A program made the translations under genes and the position numbers. The notes below the pieces were generated by a model. The model made no database searches. It was not told the origin of the DNA and worked only from the letters and a program-made list of their open reading frames with translations. A stretch of 64,000 nt of DNA from DATBQN01 sp963755825 (GTDB lineage: Bacteria; Acidobacteriota; Thermoanaerobaculia; Multivoradales; UBA5704), in assembly GCA_963755825.1 (NCBI GenBank), contig CAVWLA010000001.1, positions 1,550,001-1,614,000 on the forward strand. The letters are read 5' to 3'. Positions within the stretch are counted from its first letter, which is position 1. Every line of letters starts with the position of its first letter. Shown here piece after piece: positions 16,161 to 24,289 of the stretch.

Positions 16161-17039
16161 ATGCGACGTCTCATCGCCCTTAGTGCCCTCGCCCTGGGAG
16201 CGCTCCTGGTGCTTCCCGCGGCGGCGCAGCTCACCTTCACGGCACTCTCGCCGCCGTGCCGGGTCCTCGACACGAGGAAGACAAGCGGACCGACGGCGCA
16301 GACCGCCGGCCAGCCTCTACAGGCGAACACGAGCTACACATTCAACGTGCAGGGCAACGCCGGCGACAGCGGCAACGGCAGCGCCTGCGCGATGGCGGTG
16401 CCGGCCGGCGCCGTCGCGGTCTTCCTCAACGCCACGGCCGTCGTCCCAGCGGGCGCGGGAGACATCCGTCTCTATCCTGCCGGCCTGACATCGATCCCCA
16501 CGGTCTCGGCGATCAACTACGGCGCCGGCGTGACCCTCGCCAACGGAGCCATCGTGCCGCTCGCGGCGACGGCTCCCGACCTCGGCGCGAAGGTCGACGT
16601 CAACGGCGCGCACTTCGTCCTCGACATCGCCGGCTACTTCACCGCGAGCGGCCCCCTCAAGTACTACCCTCTCGATCCCTGCCGCGCCTACGACACGCGC
16701 TTGGCCTCCGGGCCGACCGGCGGCAGTCCCATCCCTTACCACGTCGCCCAGCCCTTCACTCTGCAGGGCCAGTGTGCCGTTCCCGTGGGCGCCAAGGCGG
16801 CCGTGCTCACCGTCTCGGCGCTCAATCCGACGGTGAGCGGAGACCTGCGTGTCGTTCCGGGAACGCCGACGCCGTTGCCTGTCATCTCCACTCTCAACTT
16901 CAACGCCGGCGAGCCAGCGATCGCCAACGGCGTCTTCATGCCGCTCACAGCGGCGACGCCCGATCTCAGCGTCTACGCCGATCCCGGCACCTCGGGAGCC
17001 CTTCACGTGCTGATCGACGTCATGGGGTACTTCGAATGA
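16161..17039 (+). CDS. Exported protein made of two DTR domains
   Basis: This 292-residue protein has a signal peptide (MRRLIALSALALGALLVLPA, cleaved near AAAQ). Two tandem copies of the domain follow: CRVLDTRKTSGP to LDIAGYFT, then CRAYDTRLASGP to IDVMGYFE. Nothing else is present, so the protein is essentially the isolated C-terminal module of its upstream neighbour and of the protease at 733. Such modules occur at the ends of exported proteins and are probably involved in surface attachment or assembly, though I know of no proven function. The stop overlaps the RHS start as ATGA, so the two are translationally coupled. Confidence 0.75.
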   Translation: MRRLIALSALALGALLVLPAAAQLTFTALSPPCRVLDTRKTSGPTAQTAGQPLQANTSYTFNVQGNAGDSGNGSACAMAVPAGAVAVFLNATAVVPAGAGDIRLYPAGLTSIPTVSAINYGAGVTLANGAIVPLAATAPDLGAKVDVNGAHFVLDIAGYFTASGPLKYYPLDPCRAYDTRLASGPTGGSPIPYHVAQPFTLQGQCAVPVGAKAAVLTVSALNPTVSGDLRVVPGTPTPLPVISTLNFNAGEPAIANGVFMPLTAATPDLSVYADPGTSGALHVLIDVMGYFE

Positions 17040-20000
17040 TCGGATATGGCAAACAGATCGCATCGCCACTCACGGCGGCTCTCGTCCTCGCCCTTCTCGG
17101 CGGCCTCAGCAGCCTCGGTACCTCGCCTCTCACGGCGCAGTCGTGTGGCGGCTGCCCGGGTGCCGATATCCCCGCCTTCGTGTGCTCCTTCGCCGACAGC
17201 ACCGTCTCCACCGATCCCTGCCCCGGCAGCTTCCCCAACTGCGTGCCGCCGGTCGTCAACAGCTCGCGGATCGACGTCATCGCGGGGAGCGGCGGCAACT
17301 TCGAGGCGCGGCTCGTCGTCTCGGTGACGGCTCCGTCGAACAACGATACGAACGCGCCCGACTTCGGCCGCCTCAACCTCTATTGGGCGCAGGGCTCGAC
17401 GCCGCTCAACCCGACGAACAACCTCTGCCAGGACCACACCACGAACCGTGCCGAGACCTACATCGCGCAGACCGTCAACTGCGCCGGAGCACCCTACGAC
17501 TTCGGCACCTACTCGCTGCGCGCGGTCGTCTGCGAAGGTGCCTCCTGCCAGAAGATCACCGACGCCGGCGGCCTCGCTTTCATGGTGACGAAGAGCATGC
17601 TCGGCTGTCCCGTGCCGCCGCCCGAGAACTGCAACGAGCCGAGCGGAGATGCCTCCGGCGCTTCGGGAGAGACCTGTATGGAATGCCGCCGCGTCGGTGG
17701 CGGCAACAGCGGCGGACAGAGCGGCGGCGGCGGCTCGCCCGGCGGGGGCTCGGGTGGGAGCGGCGGTCCCGGCGATCCGGGCGACCCCGGTTGCGCCAGC
17801 GGCCTCGACGGCACGGTCGCCTGCTCGCCGGGCTGGAGCGGGCCGGGGGCGTTCCTGCACTACGCCTCGAACGGCCCCGGCAACGCCCCCTGGCCGGGGG
17901 CGGCGGGCTCCAATCCCTGGCAGATGACGCTGGGGCGCAACTGGTCGCACGACCACGCGGAGCGGATCGTCACCGATCCGGACTCGTCGCACGTCTGGCT
18001 CATCACCCGCTACGGCAGCTTCAAGGAGTTTTCCGCTCCCGATGGGACCGGGCTCTACCAGCATGTGGCGCCATCCGACGAGTATCGCCAGCTCTTCCTC
18101 GTCGGCAGCGCCTGGCAGCTGAAAGGCCTCGACGGCTCGGTGGAGTATTTCCTCGCCAACGGCCTGTGGGACAAGACGGTCCTGCCGGCGGACTTGGGCC
18201 ACCCGATCCAAGGGAGCTACACGGGGACGCAGCTCACCGCCGTGAGCTTTCCGGACGGCCGCTCCGAGACCTATTCCTACTACACCAGCGGCGCCTCGAC
18301 GGGAAAGCTCCACACGATTACCGAGAACGGCGTCGCCGGCTCGCCGGCGCTGTCGCGCACCTGGACCTATCTCTGGAGCGGCGACGACCTCGTCGACATC
18401 CAGCGGCCGGACCTGACGACCTGGGAATTCACCTACGCCACCAACGGCGCGGCGGCGGGTTACCTGTCGCAGGTGCGGCTGGTCGGCACCGACCTCTCGG
18501 GCCGGGTGATGGCGGCGTTCCAAAACGACGCCACGGGGACGCGTCCGATCCAGAGCTGGCGGGGCGATCCGGTCTTCTCCAACGCGTCCGCCGTCGACAA
18601 GCAGACGTTCACCTACACCCTGAGCGGCTCCCAGGTGACGCAGAACGTGGCGACGGAGACGGTGAGCGCCACCTATACCGATTCGACCACCTTCAATCTG
18701 GGGATGGACACGGTGAGCCGCAAGACGAAGGTGCTGTCGTTCGTCGGCACCTGCCCGACCTGCGGCCTGGCGCCGAGCACGAGCTTCGAGTTCACCGACG
18801 GCACGAATCCCCTGCTGCCGACGGCGATGATCGACGGGCGCGGCATCCGCACCGAGCTCACCTACGGCGCGCACGGGCGGATGACGGTGCGCAAGGAGAA
18901 CGTCGTCTCGGGGGTGCCGCAGCGGACGACGACGTACGTCTACGACACCCACTTCCCGGGCCTCGTCGCCGAGATCGATCAGCCGTCGACCTCGGGTGGC
19001 AGCCATCTGCGGACGACGCTCCTCGCCTACGACCCGACGACGAGCGACCTCTCCGCGCGAACCGACAGCGGCTTCGAGAGCGGCGTGACCACGGGGAGCC
19101 TGTCCTGCGCCAGCGCTCCCGGTGCCTACAGCTGCGCGACCGCCTACACCTACAACTCGGCGGGCCGGCCGCTCACCATCGATCCGCCGGGCTTCGGGAC
19201 GGCGGACCAGACGGTCTCGACCTACAACGTGGCGGGCCGCAACGGCTATCTGCCGGACACCCGGGTCGATCCCCTCGTCGGCACGACGATCTTCGGCTAT
19301 GACGGCCTCAACCGCCGGACCTCGGTCGTCGACCCCAACGGGGTCGCCGCGCTGACCAGCTACGACGCGCTCGACCGCCTGACCCAGGTGAGGCAGCAGG
19401 GGGCGTCGCCGCCGACGGACGACCTGGTGACGAGCTATACCTACGACGTCTTCGGCGATCTCGCCTGCGTCCAGCTGCCGCGCGGCAACGGCATCGCGTA
19501 CGCCTACGACTCGGCCGGGAGGATGACCGAGATGCGCCGGCAGGCCGACTGCAACCCGGCGACGCAGGCCCTCGAGAGGACGGTCTACGCCTATGACGGC
19601 GCCGACAACCGGAGCTCCGAGGACCGCCAGCGCTGGACGGGCTCGGCTTGGTCGTCGGATTCGAAGACCGAGTACATCTATAGCTGTCACCTCGACAAGA
19701 TGACGCAGGGCAAGGGGAGCGCGGCGGAGAGCGTCACCGAGTACTGCTACGACGAGGACTTCAACCTGAAACAGACCTGGGACGCCAATCATCCGCGCGG
19801 CAACCCGGCGTCGCCAAATCCCTCGACGCTGACCTACACCTACGACAACCTGAATCGCTTGACGAGGGCGAGCCAGCCGTGGACGACGGGTACGGCGGAC
19901 ACTCAGTACACCTACGACATCCAGGATCACCTGGCGCAGGTGACGGACGCCGAAGGCAACGTCACCGCCTACACGACGAGCGACCGCAGCCTGCTGACGC

Positions 20001-21886
20001 AGCAGACCTCGCCGGTCTCCGGCACCACCAGCTACGTCTACAACGAGCACGGACAGATGACGAGCCAGACCGACGCGCGCGGCGTCGTCACGACGCGGAC
20101 GCTCGACGCCCTCGACCGCGCGACGCAGGCGGCCTTCTCGGACGGCACGCCGGCGGTGGTCTATGGCTATGACGCGCCCTGCGCCTTCGGCAGAGGCAGG
20201 CTCTGCTCGGTCGTGGAAGGCGGCAGCACGGTCGCCTATTCCTACGATCGCTTCAGCCGCACGCTCCAGGACGGCGCCCTGACCTATGCCTACGACACCA
20301 ACGGCAACCGCGCCCAGATCGGCTATCCGGGCGGCCTCACCGCGGCCTACAGCTTCGATTTCGCAGACCGCCCGGCGACGCTCTCCTACAACGCGGGCGC
20401 GGGCAGCGTGCCGGTCGTCGTCGCCGCGAGCTACCTCTCCTCGGGTCCCTTGAGCGCGCTCTCGCTGGCGAACGGCCTCACCGAGACGCACGCCTTCGAC
20501 GCGCGCTACTACCCTTCCGCCGTGACCGTCGCCGGCGCCGCCAGCCTCAACTGGAGCTATGCTATCGATGGCGTCGGCAACATCACGGGCATCAACGACG
20601 GGACGACCAACCGCGTGTACGGCTACGTCGATCAGCTCTACTTCCTGAAGCAGGGCGACGGCCCCTGGGGGACGCGGAGCTGGACCTACGATCGCATCGG
20701 CAACCGTCTCACCGAGGCCCGCGGCACGACGACCGACACCTACACCTATCTCTCCGGCCACAATCCGCGGCTGGCCTCGATCGCCCTCGGCGGCGGCGCC
20801 GGCACCCGGCGGCTCCTCTACGACACGGTGGGGAACGAGCTCCAAGAGTCCGGCCCCACCACCCAGCTCGATCTCTCCTACGACGGTGCCAACCGCCTCA
20901 TCCGCCAGGCCGACGAGAGCACCAAGGCGGCGACCTCCCTCACCTACGACGGCCGCAACTTCCTCGTACAGGCGCGCCAGGATCTCAATTCCTGCTCGCC
21001 GGTCGCCACCCAGTCGACCTATACCTCGGAGGGCCTTCTCCTGCGCCGCTCGACCAGCAACGAGCTGACCGGAGCGGTCTCCAAAGACACCAAGATCCTC
21101 TACTTCGCCGGCCGCCCCGTGGCCTTCGTCGAGACCGCGACACCCCCGGCCGTCGCCACCTACCTGGCAGTCGACCATCTCGGCACCCCCATCCTCGAAA
21201 CCACTGCCGCCGGCACCAGCCTCTGGAGCGGCGGTTTCGAGCCCTTCGGGAAGGACTGGAACGGCGCGCAGACGGCGGGGGAGTTCCTGCGCTTCCCTGG
21301 GCAGTGGGAGGACGCGGGCTGGAGCGGAGTGAGCGGGGCGGGGTTCGAGTACAACGTGAGGCGTTGGTACGTCGGAGGACAGGGGCGTTACTCCCAGGCA
21401 GACCCCTTGGGGTTGACGAGTGGACCCAACGTCTTCAGCTATGTGAGTGGTGCGCCGACGCGATTCCGCGATCCTTTAGGGCTCGCGATCATGGTTTGTA
21501 GTCGAGAGGTCCACGGCCCGGTGGGTCTGTTTGCCAATCATAGCTATGTCTGGGATACCCGTAAGAACACGGGGAAGAAGAGGTTCTGCGAGGCGTTTTC
21601 GCCAGCTGGCAACATAGAAGGCGGCCCAGACGTGGACACCTGCTCCTTGGTGGCGGATAGCGACGGCAAAGAAGACAAGGTATTGGGGTGCTGTGAAAAG
21701 TATAAAACCGATCTGGGCAATAACATTTATGTCCCGTTTCTGAACGACTGCCAGACAAATACCCAGAGTGCCCTGGCTTGCGCCGGTCTCGGAGCGGCCG
21801 ACCCGGGAATACCTGGTGGGCGTTTAGGTTGTCGTAGCGGCTGCTCTTCCTATCCTCAGCAACCTTGGATTGAAAGACACCGATGA
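17036..21886 (+). CDS. RHS/YD-repeat polymorphic protein with variable C-terminal tip (probable toxin)
   Basis: This 1616-residue protein starts at ATG 17036, overlapping the previous stop. A Sec signal peptide covers residues 1-36, followed by a Cys-rich region and a Gly-rich linker (about 222-250). Many YD repeats follow (TYTYDNLNRLTRASQP, YAYDTNGNRAQIGYPGG). The RHS core ends GRYSQADPLGL...TRFRDPLGL at residue 1483. The last 133 residues are unlike the rest, visibly lower in GC, and bear a His (NHSYVWD, 1502) and a Cys (FLNDCQTNTQS, 1572) in an order compatible with a permuted NlpC/P60-type fold. This is the classic core-plus-tip organisation of polymorphic toxins. The tip's activity is not established. 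Confidence 0.85.
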   Translation: MIGYGKQIASPLTAALVLALLGGLSSLGTSPLTAQSCGGCPGADIPAFVCSFADSTVSTDPCPGSFPNCVPPVVNSSRIDVIAGSGGNFEARLVVSVTAPSNNDTNAPDFGRLNLYWAQGSTPLNPTNNLCQDHTTNRAETYIAQTVNCAGAPYDFGTYSLRAVVCEGASCQKITDAGGLAFMVTKSMLGCPVPPPENCNEPSGDASGASGETCMECRRVGGGNSGGQSGGGGSPGGGSGGSGGPGDPGDPGCASGLDGTVACSPGWSGPGAFLHYASNGPGNAPWPGAAGSNPWQMTLGRNWSHDHAERIVTDPDSSHVWLITRYGSFKEFSAPDGTGLYQHVAPSDEYRQLFLVGSAWQLKGLDGSVEYFLANGLWDKTVLPADLGHPIQGSYTGTQLTAVSFPDGRSETYSYYTSGASTGKLHTITENGVAGSPALSRTWTYLWSGDDLVDIQRPDLTTWEFTYATNGAAAGYLSQVRLVGTDLSGRVMAAFQNDATGTRPIQSWRGDPVFSNASAVDKQTFTYTLSGSQVTQNVATETVSATYTDSTTFNLGMDTVSRKTKVLSFVGTCPTCGLAPSTSFEFTDGTNPLLPTAMIDGRGIRTELTYGAHGRMTVRKENVVSGVPQRTTTYVYDTHFPGLVAEIDQPSTSGGSHLRTTLLAYDPTTSDLSARTDSGFESGVTTGSLSCASAPGAYSCATAYTYNSAGRPLTIDPPGFGTADQTVSTYNVAGRNGYLPDTRVDPLVGTTIFGYDGLNRRTSVVDPNGVAALTSYDALDRLTQVRQQGASPPTDDLVTSYTYDVFGDLACVQLPRGNGIAYAYDSAGRMTEMRRQADCNPATQALERTVYAYDGADNRSSEDRQRWTGSAWSSDSKTEYIYSCHLDKMTQGKGSAAESVTEYCYDEDFNLKQTWDANHPRGNPASPNPSTLTYTYDNLNRLTRASQPWTTGTADTQYTYDIQDHLAQVTDAEGNVTAYTTSDRSLLTQQTSPVSGTTSYVYNEHGQMTSQTDARGVVTTRTLDALDRATQAAFSDGTPAVVYGYDAPCAFGRGRLCSVVEGGSTVAYSYDRFSRTLQDGALTYAYDTNGNRAQIGYPGGLTAAYSFDFADRPATLSYNAGAGSVPVVVAASYLSSGPLSALSLANGLTETHAFDARYYPSAVTVAGAASLNWSYAIDGVGNITGINDGTTNRVYGYVDQLYFLKQGDGPWGTRSWTYDRIGNRLTEARGTTTDTYTYLSGHNPRLASIALGGGAGTRRLLYDTVGNELQESGPTTQLDLSYDGANRLIRQADESTKAATSLTYDGRNFLVQARQDLNSCSPVATQSTYTSEGLLLRRSTSNELTGAVSKDTKILYFAGRPVAFVETATPPAVATYLAVDHLGTPILETTAAGTSLWSGGFEPFGKDWNGAQTAGEFLRFPGQWEDAGWSGVSGAGFEYNVRRWYVGGQGRYSQADPLGLTSGPNVFSYVSGAPTRFRDPLGLAIMVCSREVHGPVGLFANHSYVWDTRKNTGKKRFCEAFSPAGNIEGGPDVDTCSLVADSDGKEDKVLGCCEKYKTDLGNNIYVPFLNDCQTNTQSALACAGLGAADPGIPGGRLGCRSGCSSYPQQPWIERHR

Positions 21887-21908
21887 TTTCAAGTGATGAA
21901 GAGATCAG

Positions 21909-22280
21909 TTGTCTCGGGGACAAATAGTGCCTGCGATTGCATATCTGATTCTCTGGCCTATCATCGTATCCATTGCGCTCTTTTTCGTGCGGGAACGGCC
22001 CCTTTCCGTCTGGTGGCTATCCTCCGTACTCTACTCGGCTTTGACCTTCTGTCTCGTATTTTTTGCGGCGCAACACGCTCCCATCCCGTCTGATGGTCGT
22101 AGAGCGGTGTCCGAGGCTTTTGCTTACAGTGTGTGCACTGGGGTATTTATTTTTGGCGGGTTGAGGCACGGTGTCTTTGAGCGTCATCGCTATCTGATGG
22201 TGCCGGGCGCTGTGGTGCTCTTCTTGATTGGGTTGGTTGTGGCGATCAATCTGTTGCTCTTTGCTGGTTATGGACTCTAA
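21909..22280 (+). CDS. Small multi-pass membrane protein (candidate immunity protein)
   Basis: This product of about 117-123 residues is almost entirely hydrophobic, with about four membrane helices (IAYLILWPIIVSIALFF, SVLYSALTFCLVFFAAQ, a third around YSVCTGVFIFGGL, and VPGAVVLFLIGLVVAI). The start is TTG 21909 (GAAGAG upstream) or GTG 21927 (GGGGA upstream). It lies 22 bp behind the RHS gene, is low in GC like the toxin tip, and precedes displaced RHS fragments. That is the usual slot for the cognate immunity gene. No family is recognised, so immunity is inferred from context only. Confidence 0.6.
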   Translation: MSRGQIVPAIAYLILWPIIVSIALFFVRERPLSVWWLSSVLYSALTFCLVFFAAQHAPIPSDGRRAVSEAFAYSVCTGVFIFGGLRHGVFERHRYLMVPGAVVLFLIGLVVAINLLLFAGYGL

Positions 22281-22287
22281 CTCAGGA

Positions 22288-22587
22288 GCAGCGTGCCGGT
22301 CGTCAGCGCCGCGAGCTACCTCTCCTCTGGTCCCCTGAACGCGCTCTCGCTGGCAAACGGCGCGCCGGGATCTCAATTCCTGCTCGCCGGTCGCGACCCA
22401 GTCGACCTACACCTCGGAGGGCCTTCTCCTCCGCCGCTCGACCAGCAACGAGCTGACCGGAGTGCCGGGCACGCCGGCCACCGCCGCAGATCTCATCGAC
22501 ACTTCCAAGCTGGTGTTGGCCTATTTTGCCGAGCCGAGGTGCCAACGGCCTGTGGGAGAAGACCGTACTGCCGGCCGACGTCGGGGA
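22288..22587 (+). pseudogene. Orphan RHS fragments
   Basis: 22288-22361 is nearly identical to 20404-20477 of the RHS gene. 22368-22466 then matches about 20980-21076, with the intervening 500 bp missing. 22541-22587 matches about 18154-18200. All are in the same orientation as the gene but rearranged, out of frame and without a start. Displaced RHS cassettes downstream of a toxin/immunity pair are typical residues of tip exchange by recombination. Confidence 0.8.
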
Positions 22588-22962
22588 GCTGCAGCGAGCG
22601 GCGAGACACGGGCCTCTGCTCCGTCAGCTCGCGACGACGCCGTCGCTGGCCGCCGCGGTTCCCGCAAGGCCCTGGGGCAGTTACCGCTTGTACCCGGAAG
22701 ATATCGGCTCAGGATGACGATGAGAGCGCGCTCCGCCAGGCTCTTTGCCGCTGGCGGTGAGAAGAGCCAACCACGATAGCGGCGTGCATCACCGCCGTAT
22801 CGCCGCCGCCGGACACCTTCTCTCCGAGGGAGCGTCGCACGGCGCGCTACCCTTTCTCTTTGGCAGTGGTGCCTTTGGCGCCATGTCACCTAACAGACAC
22901 CTACTGGCTCCTCCTCCAGGGCTAAACCTATGAAATTGATAGGTTTATCTGTACACATGACT
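22588..22962. other. Degenerate region at the right end of the island
   Basis: No intact gene is supported. Short frames such as ELQRAARHGPLLRQLATTPS look like remains of an unrelated coding sequence. A 16-bp sequence with one mismatch to 2900-2915 (ACCTAACAGNCACCTA) lies at 22888-22903. Confidence 0.4.
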
Positions 22963-22976
22963 CTACTTCCAGTAAC
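22963..22976 (+). repeat. Candidate attR (14-bp direct repeat, right copy)
   Basis: This copy of CTACTTCCAGTAAC is identical to 2754-2767 at the end of the metallopeptidase gene. Everything between the copies, including the recombinase gene next to the left one, would be the inserted island. The sequence also encodes the GYFQ-stop ending of DTR-domain proteins, so it could instead be a leftover gene tail. Confidence 0.4.
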
Positions 22977-22985
22977 TGAAGCAAG

Positions 22986-23030
22986 GGCTCCCTCCGCAGG
23001 AGGGAGCCTCAGCCGGCTCCGGGCCGGCTG
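22986..23030. terminator. Two consecutive GC hairpins
   Basis: GGCTCCCTCC-GCA-GGAGGGAGCC (22986-23008) has a perfect 10-bp stem. CAGCCGGC-TCCGG-GCCGGCTG (23010-23030) has a perfect 8-bp stem. There is no T tract. They lie 17 bp beyond the stop of the leftward gene at 23047 and probably terminate it. They could also be the original terminator of the interrupted rightward protease gene. Confidence 0.6.
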
Positions 23031-23046
23031 ATCCTCCGACTCCCCG

Positions 23047-23523
23047 CTAGCAGATGTTCAAGGCGCAGCCGTACGTCGCGTAACCCGTCTCCTGGAAGTT
23101 GCCGCCCGGCGACACCTGCGTGCAGGCGTCCGGCCGGATGGTGAAATTGCACACCGCGTCGAGGTCGCGGTTCCTGCAGTCGGTGGAGGCGAAGGACATC
23201 GCCTGATTGCGCAGGCTGGTGAGCGCCGCCGTGCAGTTGCTGCCGGTGCCGGTGTAGCCCGGTGTCGAGTAGAGCGGAGCCTCGCAGTGGAAGCAGCTCC
23301 GCGCCGAAGGCTTGGGCATGAAGAGGTCGGCTGCCGGGGCCGCCGGGCAAACGGGCGCCGGAGCCGCCGCTGGAGCGGCAGCGAGCGGCGCGGGGACGGC
23401 GAGCGCGAAGAAGGGAGCCGGGGTTGGCGCCGGCAGGCCCGCCGCGGCGGCGGGGCGGGCGAGGGCGAGCGAGGCCAGGGGGAGCAGGGCGACGGCGAAG
23501 GCGGCGACGCACGGTCTCTTCAT
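23047..23523 (-). CDS. Small exported Cys-rich protein
   Basis: The start at 23523 (MKRPCVAAFAVALLPLASLA) gives a signal peptide, with AAGGAAA upstream. An Ala/Pro-rich spacer (about residues 27-62) leads to a compact C-terminal domain of about 80 residues with eight cysteines: SCFHCEAPLYST, SNCTAALTSL, STDCRNRDLDAVC, PDACTQ and YGCALNIC. The even number suggests disulfides in the periplasm or outside. Function is unknown. The domain looks conserved and folded, unlike the low-complexity spacer. Confidence 0.65.
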   Translation of the reverse strand: MKRPCVAAFAVALLPLASLALARPAAAAGLPAPTPAPFFALAVPAPLAAAPAAAPAPVCPAAPAADLFMPKPSARSCFHCEAPLYSTPGYTGTGSNCTAALTSLRNQAMSFASTDCRNRDLDAVCNFTIRPDACTQVSPGGNFQETGYATYGCALNIC

Positions 23524-23644
23524 TTCGTTTTCCTTTCGTTCAGTGAAAGGAGAATAAGAGCACACCTCCCGCCTCGCTCTCAACGAGCGCGCGCGCCGGC
23601 CGGCCCGCCGGGCCGCGGGCGCCTCGTCTGGCGTCGAGACGCCG

Positions 23645-24250
23645 CTAGCGCAGCACGTGGACCATCGCCACGATGCCGGCGCGGATCATGGCGACGGAGA
23701 TGGCGGCGAGGAAGAGGCTGGCGACCTTGGCGATGGCGCGGTTGACCGAAGGGCCGACGACGCGGGCGAGGAGCGGCGCGAAGGCGAGGGCGAGGAAGAC
23801 CAGCGCCATGTTGAGGGCGAGCGAGGCGAGGGTCGCGAGATAGCCGTAGGCCTGCTGGGAGACCAGCACCGAGGTGATCGCCGCCGGCCCCATGATGAGC
23901 GGGATGCCGAGCGGCACCACGCCGACCGAGGGATCGCCCTCCTCCGCTCCCGGATCGCGGCGGCGGTAGTCGCCGAAGATCAGGTTGGAGATGCTCAAGA
24001 CGAGGAGGATCAAGCCGCCGCCCACCCGCAGGTCGTTCACCGTGATCCCCAGCAGGTGGAAGAGGAGCTGGCCGGCGAAGAGGATGAGCACGGCGAGAAC
24101 TGCCGCGGTCACCACCGCCTGCAGGGTGAGCCGCCGCCGGCCGGCCGGCGGCATGTCCTCGGTGAGCCCGAGGTACATCGGCAGGATGCCGGGCACGTTG
24201 ATGGCGACGAAGAGCGGCAGGAAGCTCTCGATGTAGTCGTGGATGTTCAT
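23645..24250 (-). CDS. MarC-family integral membrane protein
   Basis: This 201-residue protein has about six membrane helices. The N-terminus ESFLPLFVAINVPGILPMYL and the segment GIPLIMGPAAITSVLVSQQA are hallmarks of the MarC/UPF0056 family. Family members are inner-membrane proteins of unsettled function, and the old link to multiple antibiotic resistance was withdrawn. Length is standard. The gene is minus strand, and no strong ribosome site precedes ATG 24250. Confidence 0.9.
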   Translation of the reverse strand: MNIHDYIESFLPLFVAINVPGILPMYLGLTEDMPPAGRRRLTLQAVVTAAVLAVLILFAGQLLFHLLGITVNDLRVGGGLILLVLSISNLIFGDYRRRDPGAEEGDPSVGVVPLGIPLIMGPAAITSVLVSQQAYGYLATLASLALNMALVFLALAFAPLLARVVGPSVNRAIAKVASLFLAAISVAMIRAGIVAMVHVLR

Positions 24251-24289
24251 CGAGTCGCCCGCCGCCGCTGCTCCGACCTGCCGCCTGCC

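Noticed and set aside
17003..21178. Very long minus-strand open frame opposite the first RHS gene
   Set aside because: GC-rich third-position bias keeps the antisense frame open. The predicted protein is low-complexity Arg/Val/Gly/Ala, without a ribosome site or recognisable domain.
22293..22760. Independent gene downstream of the immunity candidate
   Set aside because: The open frame is made of displaced RHS segments read in the wrong frame. It is better described as orphan cassette remnants.
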